A stretch of DNA of 64,000 bases, taken from the NCBI GenBank assembly GCA_949825065.1, contig OX463849.1, positions 42,963,234-43,027,233 of the forward strand, given 5' to 3'. The stretch comes from Odontocerum albicorne. Lineage: Eukaryota; Arthropoda; Insecta; Trichoptera; Odontoceridae. Shown one piece after another: positions 23,380 to 33,270 of this stretch. Every line of letters starts with the position of its first letter. Position 1 is the stretch's first letter. A program made the translations under genes and the position numbers. Under the pieces are notes generated by a model that was not told the DNA's origin, did no database searches, and saw only the letters and a list, made by a program, of their open reading frames with translations.

Positions 23380-23505
23380 TCGCGAGTGAAGATTTTATAA
23401 TTTTTCCATTTAGCTGTCAGGTGATGTATCGAGGCTGTATTGTTGTGTTTAACGAGGTATTTTATTTGATAAATAGATATTTAATATGTTTATAGGAGTA
23501 GTAAG
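23380..23505. repeat. Dispersed repeat 'E', copy 2
   Basis: Matches 19255-19385 along GAAGATTTTATA, AGCTGTCAGGTGATGTAT and TATTGTTGTGTTTAA, and ends near TTTATAGGAGTAG (TTTAAAAAAGTAG in copy 1). Confidence 0.6.
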
Positions 23506-23830
23506 TAGTTATTAATTTTTCTATATATAGTATGGTGCGTAGTGCATCTAGGACCGTTTGTGTATGTGTGTGTAAATGACATATTCGCATCTCTGAGTTG
23601 GTAAATTTTTACTGTGTTTGATTTGCAAAAAATCGTTTGAAGGAATTTCACAATTCATTGAAAATTAAAACGATAAGCGCTGTGAATTGTGTGTAAAAAA
23701 ACAATAAAAAGACAGAGAGAAAACTAAAACGTGCGTTCTTCTCCACAATTAATCTCAGTTACGAAGAAAACTCTTCTTGTTAGATTAATATTGTCATTTC
23801 AATAAAAAAATTCAATGAACAAGATCCAGA

Positions 23831-23882
23831 TTTCCTTCATTTATGAATATTCAGACATTCGAATATTCATAAATGAAGGAAA
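23831..23882. repeat. Perfect 22-bp inverted repeat, 8-nt loop
   Basis: TTTCCTTCATTTATGAATAT+TC (23831-23852) is exactly inverted at 23861-23882. The spacer is AGACATTC. No mismatch, in a region otherwise showing decayed repeats. Confidence 0.95.
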
Positions 23883-24031
23883 CCGGAGTCATTGAATCCT
23901 CTTGCACGGACACATAATTGACCTTTCGTAGTCAATCAAGACTCGAGAGTTTGTGCTACTTTTATTAAGCGATAAGGCGGACATAGTTATTAATACCTTT
24001 GACCTCACCCAACGACAAAGGCGGTAAGGAC

Positions 24032-24211
24032 ATGGATAATAATAATGCAAACGAATCGAGCCCACCACTCTCCATCCTTGACATGTCCTAAGTTACTGAA
24101 GTCGAGGAAAGAGCCGAGGAGACGGATCGGTCGGTTTTGATTATGAGTGCTGCTAGCTCCTTATCTTGTCCCGTCTGTCACATACAAGCTATAAATTATT
24201 TCTTCAAGTAA
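24032..24211 (+). pseudogene. Unrecognised 60-codon frame with one stop
   Basis: From an ATG the frame gives MDNNNANESSPPLSILDMS, a TAA at 24089-24091, then VTEVEERAEETDRSVLIMSA, ASSLSCPVCHIQAINYFFK and a terminal stop. A single base change would remove the inner stop. The product is acidic and serine-rich with a C-P-V-C pair, like the N-termini of some transposon or LINE ORF1 proteins. I cannot name it. Codon use looks less AT-driven than its surroundings, which favours former coding sequence. Confidence 0.35.
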
Positions 24212-24479
24212 GAATTCCTCTGGAGCGAGGAAATGTAAATTATCGTTTTGCTAAAGCGGAATTCGCTTGTTAGTTATATAGAAAAACATTTTATTTTATA
24301 TATTATATATTTGGGCGTCACATTAACAATGTATCATAATTTTAAACCTAGTTTAACCTTTTAAAACTATTAACGGGTGTATTATCACTTATACTCGTAT
24401 TTTAACCAATATAAAAGTAATTAACGGAAAAATGCTAAAAAAATGTCTATTTACTTCCCTGAATTATTGGATTGTATTA

Positions 24480-24672
24480 TACTTGCGTTGTATACAGTAT
24501 AACCTGGCAGGTTTATTGCTTTGTGGCAATCTCTTCCAACTAATCAGAAATATGTTTTAGATACTTTTACTGTAAATCAAACTCGAAAACTATTTAAAAA
24601 AAATGGACAAGAATTGAATGCGAAAAACCCGGTATGCAAGACAGCCGTCTTACCAACTAGGCCACGGAGGTT
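24480..24672 (-). repeat. tRNA-derived SINE 'A', reference copy
   Basis: Read on the minus strand: A-box region GTGGCCTAGTTGGTAAGACG (about 24669-24650), GCTGTCTTGCATACC, a decayed B box, a poly-T/A body, then the tail ATTAGTTGGAAGAGATTGCC and CAGGTTATACTGTATAC. It shows the head-body-tail order used to recognise the other copies. Confidence 0.7.
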
Positions 24673-25065
24673 GTCAGTGTTCAAATAAGTAGAGTTTATG
24701 TTGGTTATATTTTTATATATGGTATATACAAGTATATACGAGTATTATATTATTGTATTATAATATTTACAATTTGTGAACGCCTCATCGGATCGATGAA
24801 TAATGACTTCCGTGCGTGGTCTGTGTTAGGCATGCGGCATATGTACCTAAGGCAGCGCAGTTTAGCAGTTTTTATAATTTTCGCTACGCTTGTTTCACGA
24901 TACAGGGTGTAGATATAATTGTTTTACCTTTATCTCAACGCGCCATTTTCAGTAATTGGACTTTATATTCTGCGGAGAAACTTCTCTTATAAGTATTGAA
25001 AAGTTTTTGGCTCCGCTTTGTGATGTGTTCAAATCACCAATTCGTAAGTAAGCATAGATCTAAGA

Positions 25066-25345
25066 ATTGTTTTATAAACTTGGCTAAAGCCAACGGGTTT
25101 TATAAGTTTGGTTGGGCAAAGCTATATTTAGCGATCTTATGAGGCGTAAGAGAGTGGAGAAACTGAAGCTAAGATGGTGGATGGCGTGCCAGAGAACTGC
25201 CGCACACTGGGTATTACCAATTGGAGGAGGGATGAGATAGTTTGGCAGAGAATTCTGCAGGGAGCCAACCACCTATCCTGGGATGAAGGGCTGAAAATTA
25301 TTATGAAAGCCGTTTTGCTTTTTAGGTCGTTCTTTTCGCTTTCTT
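25066..25345 (+). pseudogene. LINE 3' end, tandem copy 1
   Basis: The frame VDGVPENCRTLGITNWRRDE then WQRILQGANHLSWDEGL matches the C-terminal tail of a LINE ORF (D-x-V-x-x-x-x-x-x-L-G-x-x-N-W-R-R ... W-x-x-I-L). It is preceded by CCAACGGGTTTTATAAGTTT and ends with GAAAGCCGTTTTGCTTTTTA. Confidence 0.65.
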
Positions 25346-25364
25346 TAATGTTAGCACAGGTCTA

Positions 25365-25617
25365 AGTAGTGTTTTATAAGTTGCCTAGGCCAACGGGTTT
25401 TATAAGGTTGGTTGGGTAAGGCTATATTCAGCGATCTGATGGGGAATAGGAGGGTGGGGAAATCAAAACTGAAATGGGTGGATTGTGTGACAGGGAACTG
25501 CTGCACACTGGCTGTTATCAATTGGAGGAGGGATGAGATAAGTGTTAGAATCCTGCAGGCAACCAACACCTGCCCTATGTAGGGCTGAAGATGATATTGA
25601 AAGCTGTTTTGCTTTTT
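25365..25617 (+). pseudogene. LINE 3' end, tandem copy 2
   Basis: Direct repeat of the preceding element: KPKLKWVDCVTGNC then TLAVINWRRDEI, with the same leader CCAACGGGTTTTATAAGGTT and the same end GAAAGCTGTTTTGCTTTTTT. The two copies differ at many sites. They are either a segmental duplication or two insertions truncated at the same point. Confidence 0.65.
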
Positions 25618-25713
25618 TAATACATAAAAAAATGATATTGCAATCAGTGAATTGTTCAGAAATAAAATTCTGGAAAAAAGAGAATACGATTTTAATTTGA
25701 AAAGTTAACTTAA

Positions 25714-25955
25714 CACGTTCACTGCGTCGAACACGGCTCCCGTGTCCATACAAAATAGCCTTGAATGTTTAGTGCACTCATAAACGTCTCCCGATAAGGA
25801 TTCGTCGCCGGTTTCATGTATTTTGAAGACACGAAGGAATACACTTGTATATGTTTCAATAGAAAATAGAATTTGATTTTTAACAAAGTTATGGGTTTTC
25901 AAAAATTCGCGAATTTTCAGCATCTCTGTATGACATTTTATATGCAGTGAACGTG
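25714..25955. mobile_element. TTAA-flanked MITE (piggyBac-type), 242 bp
   Basis: TTAA (25710-25713) precedes CACGTTCACTGC, and the exact inverse GCAGTGAACGTG precedes TTAA (25956-25959). Just inside the left end is a short palindrome, ACACGGCTCCCGTGT. TTAA duplication is diagnostic of piggyBac-type transposases. No coding sequence is left, so it would need an enzyme in trans. Confidence 0.85.
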
Positions 25956-26009
25956 TTAATTACATAAGTAGAAGTTGAAGCTTATCTATGGTTATCAATA
26001 CTTGAACTC

Positions 26010-26236
26010 ATTTATTTCAAATGACTAGTACCGGAAAAAAAATTCAATATTTTAATAACTTTATTAATCAAAATAAATATTCAGTAGGTTAAGAAATCTC
26101 CTTTAGGAAAATATAAACTTAACTTATTCAAATGACTAGTACCGAAAAATAAATTCAATAATTTAATAACTTTATTAATCAAAATAAATATTTAGTAGGT
26201 TAAGAAATCTCCTTTAAGAAAATATAAACTTAACCG
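26010..26236. repeat. Tandem duplication of about 110 bp
   Basis: Two copies begin TCAAATGACTAGTACCG (about 26018 and 26128) and run through AATAACTTTATTAATCAAAA and AGTAGGTTAAGAAATCTCCT to ATATAAACTTAAC. Few differences, so a recent duplication. Confidence 0.9.
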
Positions 26237-26739
26237 GAAAACGAAGATCGCAAAGTTTTTTTTTTATCTAACTTGACTCATTTTTATTAGCTTTAATGTA
26301 ATCAAGTAACCGATCTTAAAGAGTAAACTATGGGAAATCTTGAATATTATCATAGATGAAGCTGCGAAGAAATTTTTTGTAAGAACTTATGGGATTTTGT
26401 AGGTTTACCCATTTTTATTCTCTGAAACACCCAAACTTGAGGTCATATCTCCCATAGTTGTGCTCTAATCTTGTCTGAAGGGAGACTTTGAAAGATTTAT
26501 CGAGAAGTGCCAAAAGCATTTGAAAACTTCCATCGAGGTTGAGTTTGATTAAAATAAAGTTAAAAGCGATAATAAGGAAAATTATGGAAAGAAGAATTCA
26601 TTACCAACGAAGAACTTTTTCCATATGAAAACAAATTAACATTTTTCAGCATAAGTTAGACACTCGGTTTGATGTTTGATTTAAGTTATGTCATATTTAA
26701 CATGATATAAGATTGTAATTCGAATCGTGTCGACGTGTC

Positions 26740-26866
26740 GGTGGCCGTGTTCTAACGGCTAGCATTCACGTTAAGTGGGCGCGTCCAGGTTCGATTCCTG
26801 GTGGATTCAATTGCAGACTGGTTTTATTCTTAGACCATTTTACATCTGAAATTATGTTTTTCTACA
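26740..26866 (+). repeat. tRNA-derived SINE 'B' with intact B box
   Basis: GGTGGCCGTGTTCTAACGGC supplies an A-box and D-arm-like sequence. CCAGG-TTCGATT-CCTGG (about 26788) is a perfect T-arm with a 5-bp stem and 7-nt loop. The anticodon part does not fold well, so it is a SINE head and not a tRNA gene. The tail CAGACTGGTTTTATTCTTAG then ACATCTGAAATTATGTTT pairs it with the copy at 9.4-9.7 kb. Confidence 0.7.
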
Positions 26867-26932
26867 GCTTAATAGCGCTTTAAGAATTTATGATACATAT
26901 GCGTATCATAAATTCTTCTAGCGCTATTAAGC
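26867..26932. repeat. 30-bp inverted repeat with 6-nt loop
   Basis: GCTTAATAGCGCTTTAAGAA+TTTATGATAC (26867-26896) is inverted at 26903-26932 with two mismatches. The loop is ATATGC. It abuts the SINE B tail, whose last bases (CAGCTT) overlap the left arm. Confidence 0.9.
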
Positions 26933-27650
26933 AACACAGCATAACGAAAGTCGGGAGCAGATTGAATATGTTGACTGTATTGGAACTTTTTGTGCTATTG
27001 AAACTTCAGGTTTCATTTGTCCAGACGGTGTGCTTGTTTAAGTGTAGCAGCTTGCACACAATAAAACAGTATATGGACAGAAATCTTCCATCTTCAAGGT
27101 GGCTGCCAATCATACTCATCACGAGGGATAGTATATCGTATCGTAATTGAAATAGTTTTATCAACCAGTAAAATAAAACATATTTTATTTAACGCATTTA
27201 AAAAAACTGGCTTTTGTTCGGCGCGATTGAAATTAAATATTTAAAGAATGCTTTGTGGCGAAGAATGGGAAAAATTTATATCATGCGCCAAACGTGTTGC
27301 CTGATTTCCTAATTTCTTCCGTGACTGGTGTGTGAAATAAATATGAACAATTGAAGTTTTATTATGAAAGGAAAAAAATCAGCGTCGAAAAATACTGGCG
27401 CAAAATGTAAATATTATATATGTTTTTAGGAAAACAGTTTTAAAAATGCATAAAATGGGCGGTACTTAATAAAAGGACATCTTATTATAGATCATTCGTT
27501 TGAATAGTCATTTTGATATAGTGTGAGTAACACTCTCTGTATTACACAACTTGTGTAGTGATGTTGGTTTTAGAATGCCACACCATTGGTTCGCGCAGAG
27601 CGTATGTTTGTATTGTTGTTAAAATACTCGGTGATTAGAAAAATACTACC

Positions 27651-27725
27651 ATGTCGAAATTAGGAAAGGGAAAACCGCTTTCGGGTCAAGCAAAGGAGAT
27701 TGTTTTAAATTATGGTAATGATTGA
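27651..27725 (+). pseudogene. Transposase-like N-terminus, 24 codons
   Basis: ATG starts MSKLGKGKPLSGQAKEIVLN, followed within a few codons by stops. The G-K-x-L-S-x-x-x-K-E-I-V-x-N pattern resembles the first helix of transposase HTH proteins. Too short to assign a family. A truncated transposon is the likely source. Confidence 0.3.
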
Positions 27726-28369
27726 TAATAATTAGGGATCGGTCGAAAAGGTGCTGCAATCTATAAGTGTGATTTTTATTTAATGTAATGTATAATTCAA
27801 CATTTTTCGAAAGCTTAGAATATACTTTGTTATGACTTAAAGTTTCCTAGAATTTAGTATCACTCCACCTACTATTATTTTAAGACTTTATTATTTGGCA
27901 TTGTAATTATGAATCATTAATGTGTTAAATAATCTTACACTCATTTTATTTTTATGTTCAATCTAATTAAAGCTGACGAATATTTTTATTTTATTATACT
28001 TGTACTTTTATTTATTTTAAATCTTGAAAAATTCCATTATTCTTATTTAATGTTTCCTAAAATCTGCTACGCCTTAACAGTTAATATGTTAAATAAACTT
28101 ACCTTAATTTTATTTTTATGGTTATTACAATTTAAGCTGACAGCATTTTAATTTACAAACCGTGTATGTTCATTTCAATGTTTGAATATAAAATATTATT
28201 ATATTTTCATATATTTTTGCTTTTTCACTTCAATAAAAAAATAAAGTGACAAACTTTTGTAAAAACACTATTGCAAAATGACTCTTCAAACTGAATGATC
28301 TATACACAAAAAAAACTTTGCAATCGATTTTTTTTACGTTACATGTACATATGTAAGTATGGCCCAGCA
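27726..28369. other. No gene recognised
   Basis: Very AT-rich. A frame at 27954-28151 is rich in Leu, Phe and Ile from composition alone. Confidence 0.4.
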
Positions 28370-28570
28370 ATTCTCTCCATATGGATCTCTGCAATTCTTA
28401 ATTGTATTCACTACCGCATTCGCGTTTTGGATTACTCCGTTGTTCTGTTTGAGATTGGTTCGTTCGACCAATGGGCTTAGTTGGGAATACCCTTTTTGGT
28501 GGTCGCGTTTAGTTCATTCGCTGCGCATGACTTATCAATCTCAGCCGAGCAGCTTTCACAACCTGTACTA
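28370..28570 (-). pseudogene. Possible LINE C-terminal remnant
   Basis: The minus-strand frame LISHAQRMN-TRPPKRVF-TKPIGR resembles the LINE segment H-V-x-R-M-x-x-x-R-x-P-K-x-x-x-x-x-K-P-x-G-R. The opposite strand is open for 111 codons from an ATG at 28359, with a product I do not recognise. I favour the LINE reading, weakly. Confidence 0.3.
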
Positions 28571-28859
28571 TCGTATGTTAGGATTTCCATTAAATTCACT
28601 TCAGACTATATTTTCTTCAATGAATAACTCTGTCATGGTTTTGAATTCAAGCGTATTTTTTACATGCCGTTACCCCATTTCTCTGTTTTACTAGTTAGAT
28701 AACAATCTTTTTCTTTTATGCTCTATTTCCTTCGCCTCCACTACATTTATATCTTATGTAGTTCCTTCAGTTTATCTTTCTTCTTAAATATCCTTTTTTT
28801 CAAATTCACTTGATATATACTTTTCTCAGTAATATTCTACTACGATTCACATTTAAAAT

Positions 28860-29130
28860 GTTAGTTTGTTAAGTCAGTCTTTCATCATCCATTCATTCAA
28901 TGTGTCAAAATCACCTCATCGTACTCTTTTGTACCCTACTTAACCCATCAGTTTTAAGCTCACAGTCATTTTGAATAATTAAACATATTGTTCTGTCATC
29001 CATTGACATATCAAATATCTTCCAGTGCACGCATTTACTTAGTTTCTCTAATATTTTTTCCATATCCAGTTTTCACTCTCATTGGCATTTCTACGCTCTT
29101 GTGAACCATAAGTTTGGTAGATCTTGATAT
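28860..29130 (-). pseudogene. LINE family A fragment
   Basis: On the plus strand, CCAGTGCACGCATTTACTTA is the reverse of the family A stretch coding N-A-x-x-M-R-A-L. TCATCCATTCATTCAATGTG is the reverse of the H-I-E-R-M-N-x-x-segment. About 270 bp, heavily decayed. Confidence 0.5.
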
Positions 29131-29779
29131 TCTTTGGTTTAAAATCCCCATTAATTTTATCACCTTGAATTGATGTCATGTCAATATTATGTATTTTGTA
29201 AGTATTTTATTCCTCTATTGCCTTCTTCAATAGGTCTCTTCGATAATTATTCACTCCTTAATTAATAAGAGTTGATTGTTCTGAAGGAATCACTCATAAT
29301 AATTAATTTAGTCATATTATTGTCAAGCACTTACTCCAGTTTTTACTAAATTTAATTAAAAATCCCATATTTTAATTACTTGTATTTTTTTCTTTCCAAG
29401 TTCCGTCACAGACCGTCCAGAGTTTAAAGGCTTTCACGCATTTCACGTCGTTTTATCGTGTTTATATTGTATTAGAGAGCGAGTTTTTATTTTCATGGCT
29501 GTGGAGCGTTCTCTTCACATAAAGGGTCTCACTAAATTGAACCATAAAAGTAAGCAAATCATTTGCAGTATATTTTGATCTAAGGCGTAAAATTTAGCTG
29601 TATGTTTGATGTTCAAGACGTTTTGAGAAAATGGGGAAGTACCTTATTTTACATCGTCGTTGTATGTACTTATTTGTAAATACGAGTATGATACATATTT
29701 TAAAAGGAATTGATATTTTGTGTATTTTATCAAATAATCAAAATAAATTTGATAAACAGTATCAACATTTACGAGTACT
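29131..29779. other. No gene recognised
   Basis: AT-rich, no structure noted. Confidence 0.4.
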
Positions 29780-30255
29780 AAGATGACAGTCTACAAAAAT
29801 ACTATAGTACCAACTTTGTTGCGTGCCACTGAAACGTGTACATGGAAAAATACTAAAAAGAATCAAATAAATGCTGTGGAAATGCACCGAGAAGAAAATA
29901 TGTGGAACAATTTATGACCAAATACGGAATTGAGTGATATGGGGTGAATTTAAAGTAATGGCTGATATATTAAGTAATATAAAAAAGGGCACACTGAGAT
30001 GATTTGGGAACGTAGAACGAATGAAAAAAAAAAGTCTAACGAAACAAATATACAGTGCAAATGTATGTGGAAGGCGGGGTTGAGGAAGACTAACTTATAT
30101 TTTGGAAAAATGAAATGTTAATAGTTTGACTAATCGTAGGAGTTTTACGAGAAGTTGTATGGATATAAAAGAGGCAAAATATATATTTCGTGATAGGACA
30201 TCTTGGCGCACTCTCATATCTGTCTTCACCGCCAGGGAAACTGTGTCATGGTATG
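29780..30255 (+). pseudogene. LINE family A, C-terminal part and 3' end
   Basis: Order preserved: VPTLLRATETCTWKNTKKNQ, then INAVEMH, then TLRWFGNVER-like sequence near 30000, then CMDIKEAKYIFRDRTSWRTL (about 30155-30215), and a tail CCGCCAGGGAAACTG with GTATGA. Several frameshifts. Homologous to 13391-13845 and 33990-34470. Confidence 0.7.
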
Positions 30256-30689
30256 AACATATGATATGTATGCATAGTTTAATTTTGAAATTATTATTAT
30301 TTTTTCCTTTTTATATCCAACTATCTTCGTATCCAATTATTGTACAATAATAAATAAGGGTTCATGTATGCCTATAGTTCATTCGGCTTGACTTAATCAG
30401 ACGTGCTTCATTCTTATCGCTACTCTAGAAAAAACTCGAAGCATTATTTGTTTCAAAATATTAAGTTTTTTTAACTTTCATACAATTCTTATTCTTATCC
30501 CTGTTTTCTTTGAAATTTATTTTAATTTAGGGTACTTTTTCTCATTTTTTTACTAAGTTTAAGCTGCCAGATATATTTGCATCCAAGTGATAAATATATA
30601 CTCGAAAGATTCTGTTTCCTTGGATTCTAAGTTTTTTCAATATAAACGTTGTATATTTTTATATTACTCTTTCGTTGTGTATTATACAG
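30256..30689. other. No gene recognised
   Basis: AT-rich spacer before the rRNA-like block. Confidence 0.4.
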
Positions 30690-30796
30690 CCTGTCCTCTC
30701 TCTCTCTATTTCGGTCTCGCTCTCCCGCGACCTCTCTCTAACTCTCTCTCTCTAATATCTCTCTCGTTGCATGCCGACGCTCCTCGGAGACGATCG
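30690..30796 (-). other. Probable 28S 3' spacer (GA-rich)
   Basis: On the minus strand, downstream of the expected 28S end, the sequence is an imperfect GAGAGAGA tract interspersed with GGTCGCGGGAGAGCGAGACC. Its composition differs from the surrounding AT-rich DNA and it runs on from the rRNA without a break, so it is most simply the start of the rDNA 3' external spacer. Confidence 0.4.
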
Positions 30797-31273
30797 GACG
30801 AATCTCTCGGCGTAGGGCTGAGTCTCAACGGATCGCAGCATGACGCTGCTCTACCGGGCACAACACCCTGCCATGTACGAAGGTCGTCTGCGGACGATTC
30901 CGAGTTCCGACGTCGAACTTGAGCTCAGTCGGGGGCGGGGACGCCATCGCGCCGGGACATTTAACCGCGATGTGCGGTGCGCGTCCCGCCCCTTCGGGCT
31001 TCGACGGAGGCCCCCGCGGACGGGGTCCGCCTGATAGATGTCACATTGTTTAGGGAGTCTTTCGACTCGCGGAACTCACGTCTGGTGGGATAACTCACCT
31101 CTGGCGGGATACGGCCTTAGAGGCGTTCAGGCCTAATCCTGTGGATGGTAGCATCGCACCACCGGCCGGTCGACCGAGTGCGTGAACCAAATGTCCAAAA
31201 CTGCCGTTCCTCTCGTACTGAGCAGTATTACTATCGCGATGATCGGTCATCAGTAGGGTAAAACTAACCTGTG
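30797..31273 (-). rRNA. 28S rRNA, isolated 3'-terminal fragment (pseudogene)
   Basis: The minus strand reads TTAGTTTTACCCTACTGATG, then the sarcin-ricin loop CAGTACGAGAGGAAC (31202-31222), TTTGGTTCACGCACTCGGTC, GAACGCCTCTAAGGCCG (31116-31128) and, near the end, TGCGATCCGTTGAGACTCAG, CCCTACGCCGAGAGATTCGTC. These are the most conserved landmarks of the last 450-500 nt of eukaryotic 28S rRNA. GC content is far above the surroundings. The rest of the gene, 18S and 5.8S are absent. A 19-bp tandem duplication lies at about 31074-31111 (ACTCACGTCTGGTGGGATA / ACTCACCTCTGGCGGGATA), which suggests the piece is no longer under rRNA constraint. Its 5' side is fused to a SINE. Confidence 0.85.
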
Positions 31274-31432
31274 GCAATCTTTTCCAATCAACCAGTTATT
31301 ATATTACAGACATTAAGTTAAACCAGGCTGGAAAACCTATTTGAAAAAAATGTACTATCGAACCCGCTACATCCTGGTCGGAAGACAGTCGTGCGCATTA
31401 CCAACTTTGCCCTGAGCTTGTCTTGATTTTTT
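31274..31432 (-). repeat. SINE 'A' fused to the 28S fragment
   Basis: On the minus strand: AGGGCAAAGTTGGTAATGCG (A-box region), GACTGTCTTCCGACC, the B-box-like GGGTTCGATAGTAC, then the body and tail TTGGAAAAGATTGCCAC. In complete copies another 17 bp separates GCCAC from the terminal AGGTTA. Here that segment is missing and 28S sequence (ACAGGTTAG) follows directly. Confidence 0.7.
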
Positions 31433-33059
31433 ACTCTAAGTCGATTCGTAGTTTGATTCCCCGTAGTCTTTCATTGTGTGCTAGAAAAATTATTTGATTT
31501 ATTTATTTAAATGACAGGTACATATTTTTTCTATATACTATATTATATATTAAAGTATTTTGTCATCTAATATGTTTTTTTTTTCTTTTTACAGGTAAGA
31601 CAAGATTTTTTGTGCACTTAAAACGAAATTTATGGACGACCAAAACATTTTCGTAAAAAGGTTAGTTTTGTTTTTTTTGGATACAAATATCTTACGTAAT
31701 ATCCTTAAAGGAAATCCGGTGGAAATCGGTCATGAAACTGAATAAATTATATTAAAGGCCATTAGAAAGAGATACAAAAAATTATAACTATTCCTGTATT
31801 ATGAATAATCTATCAAACGAGTTTTTTTGTTTTTTTATTATTTCCTTTAACTATGACCTGGTCATCATTAGGACTACCTCTCTAGAGATGTTGACTCCCT
31901 GATAGATTTCCATCTTTTCGAAATCTTCTTAGAAGACGACTGCTAGTGGGTATTTCATGAATTGATACATGAGGAGTCCTTGTATTACCCATACTTTCCG
32001 CGTGACCTCCTCAGTGTTTTCTATGGTTTATACTACATTATGTTTGTTTTTAAAATAAAAAAACATTTAAAAGGAAATCAAAGTAAATTTCACGGTTAAA
32101 ACCAAAATGCAAACTTTGCTGCTTTATAACTAAACTGTTCAAGTGTGTTTCAATTAAAACTTTTTGGAACATTTCAAGCTCCCCCATTCGGAAGGAAATC
32201 AGATTAAACAATAGTAATCGCATTCTGTTGAAGTTTGAACCGCGTGCGAGATATCATAAACAATAGTTGCTGATTTATTAGCGTTGCCAACTTGAAATTT
32301 TAAACTCGAATCCAAGTGCCTTTGACCACGCTAGGATATCGCTCAAAGTTCAGGAGTTCAATCACATTAACGATCAGTATACTCCATCGGAGAAATCTTT
32401 AGAGTAAAGAAGTACAATATCTTTTACTCGTGATTTATATTACAGCTTTATAACGGTCGTCTTGGCTGAGATTCTCTGAGCTTTGTATCTTTTTCGCTGT
32501 TCAACTATTTTCAAATTTTTTTTTGTATATTTTTCAAAGTTATGCTACGAGTTTGAGTTAAAATTTATCCGCACTCTGGCTGTAGAATTTATTTTAATCA
32601 ACTTTTTAAAAAAAACACAAATGTATCATTCTTCGGATAATCTCCTCGCTTTTCGATACACTTTGTCAATCTGGCAACAAGGTTTCCCCATTAAAAAAAT
32701 GTTTAAGACCGAGCTGCGAGCGACGAATGCACCGTTGTCTTCTTTTCTTTATCAGAAGTGAATCTTCATCCTCGTAGGGATGCTTTCAGGGGACCAGACA
32801 GGTGAAATTCCGGTGGTGGCAAGACGTGGATTCATCTGTAATCTGCCTGAGAGTAAACGACAAACGAGACAAACGGAATAGAAACATCCTCAATCGCTGA
32901 CCAAGAAAAAATATCAAAGCTCAAACATTAGTTGGAACTCTTGTTTTATCTTTTCTTTCCTCGTGGTCTCCTCAGTGTCTTCTGCAGTTTTTACTCTTTC
33001 TCATAATATCCTTTACTTAACATATTTTTGAGATACAAAATTTTCTAAATCTAACTAAA
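31433..33059. other. No gene recognised; weak repeat echoes
   Basis: CCTCCTCAGTGTTTTCTATG (about 32005) and TCTCCTCAGTGTCTTCTGCA (about 32970) are diverged copies of one short sequence, perhaps part of a LINE 3' region. A 92-codon frame at 32483-32761 is unrecognised. Confidence 0.35.
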
Positions 33060-33270
33060 GTTTTTGCCTACAATAGCTCTGTGGGTTTTCTTTTCATTAG
33101 TTCTGAACATATTTTTTGTTTTTATTTTATCTGGCTAGATTCCACTCCATAAGTCATGATTGGCTTCACATATGTTTTGTCAAATTATGTCCTTACCATG
33201 CTATTCCAAACTATATCCCTCAGGCATTTATTGTTATACAATTTTGTTGTAATTTTTCATAAGAATATGA
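33060..33270 (-). pseudogene. LINE RT C-terminal fragment
   Basis: The minus-strand frame gives NACLRDIVWNSMVRT, then FDKTYVKPIMTYGVESSQIK, then CSELMKRKPTELLQAK. This matches CLRNTVW ... CIRPVMTYG of the element at 4.8-5.3 kb. One or two stops. Confidence 0.65.

Noticed and set aside
26750..26820. Possible tRNA gene
   Set aside because: T-arm and D-like region are good, but the acceptor stem and anticodon arm do not pair, and a SINE tail follows.
28359..28694. 111-codon ATG frame, MAQQFSPYGSLQFLIVFTTA...
   Set aside because: The opposite strand has a LINE-like translation, and the plus product resembles nothing; more likely antisense of a LINE.
30587..31277. Frames of 60-111 codons on both strands
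   Set aside because: They overlap the 28S rRNA fragment, which explains the GC-rich openness.
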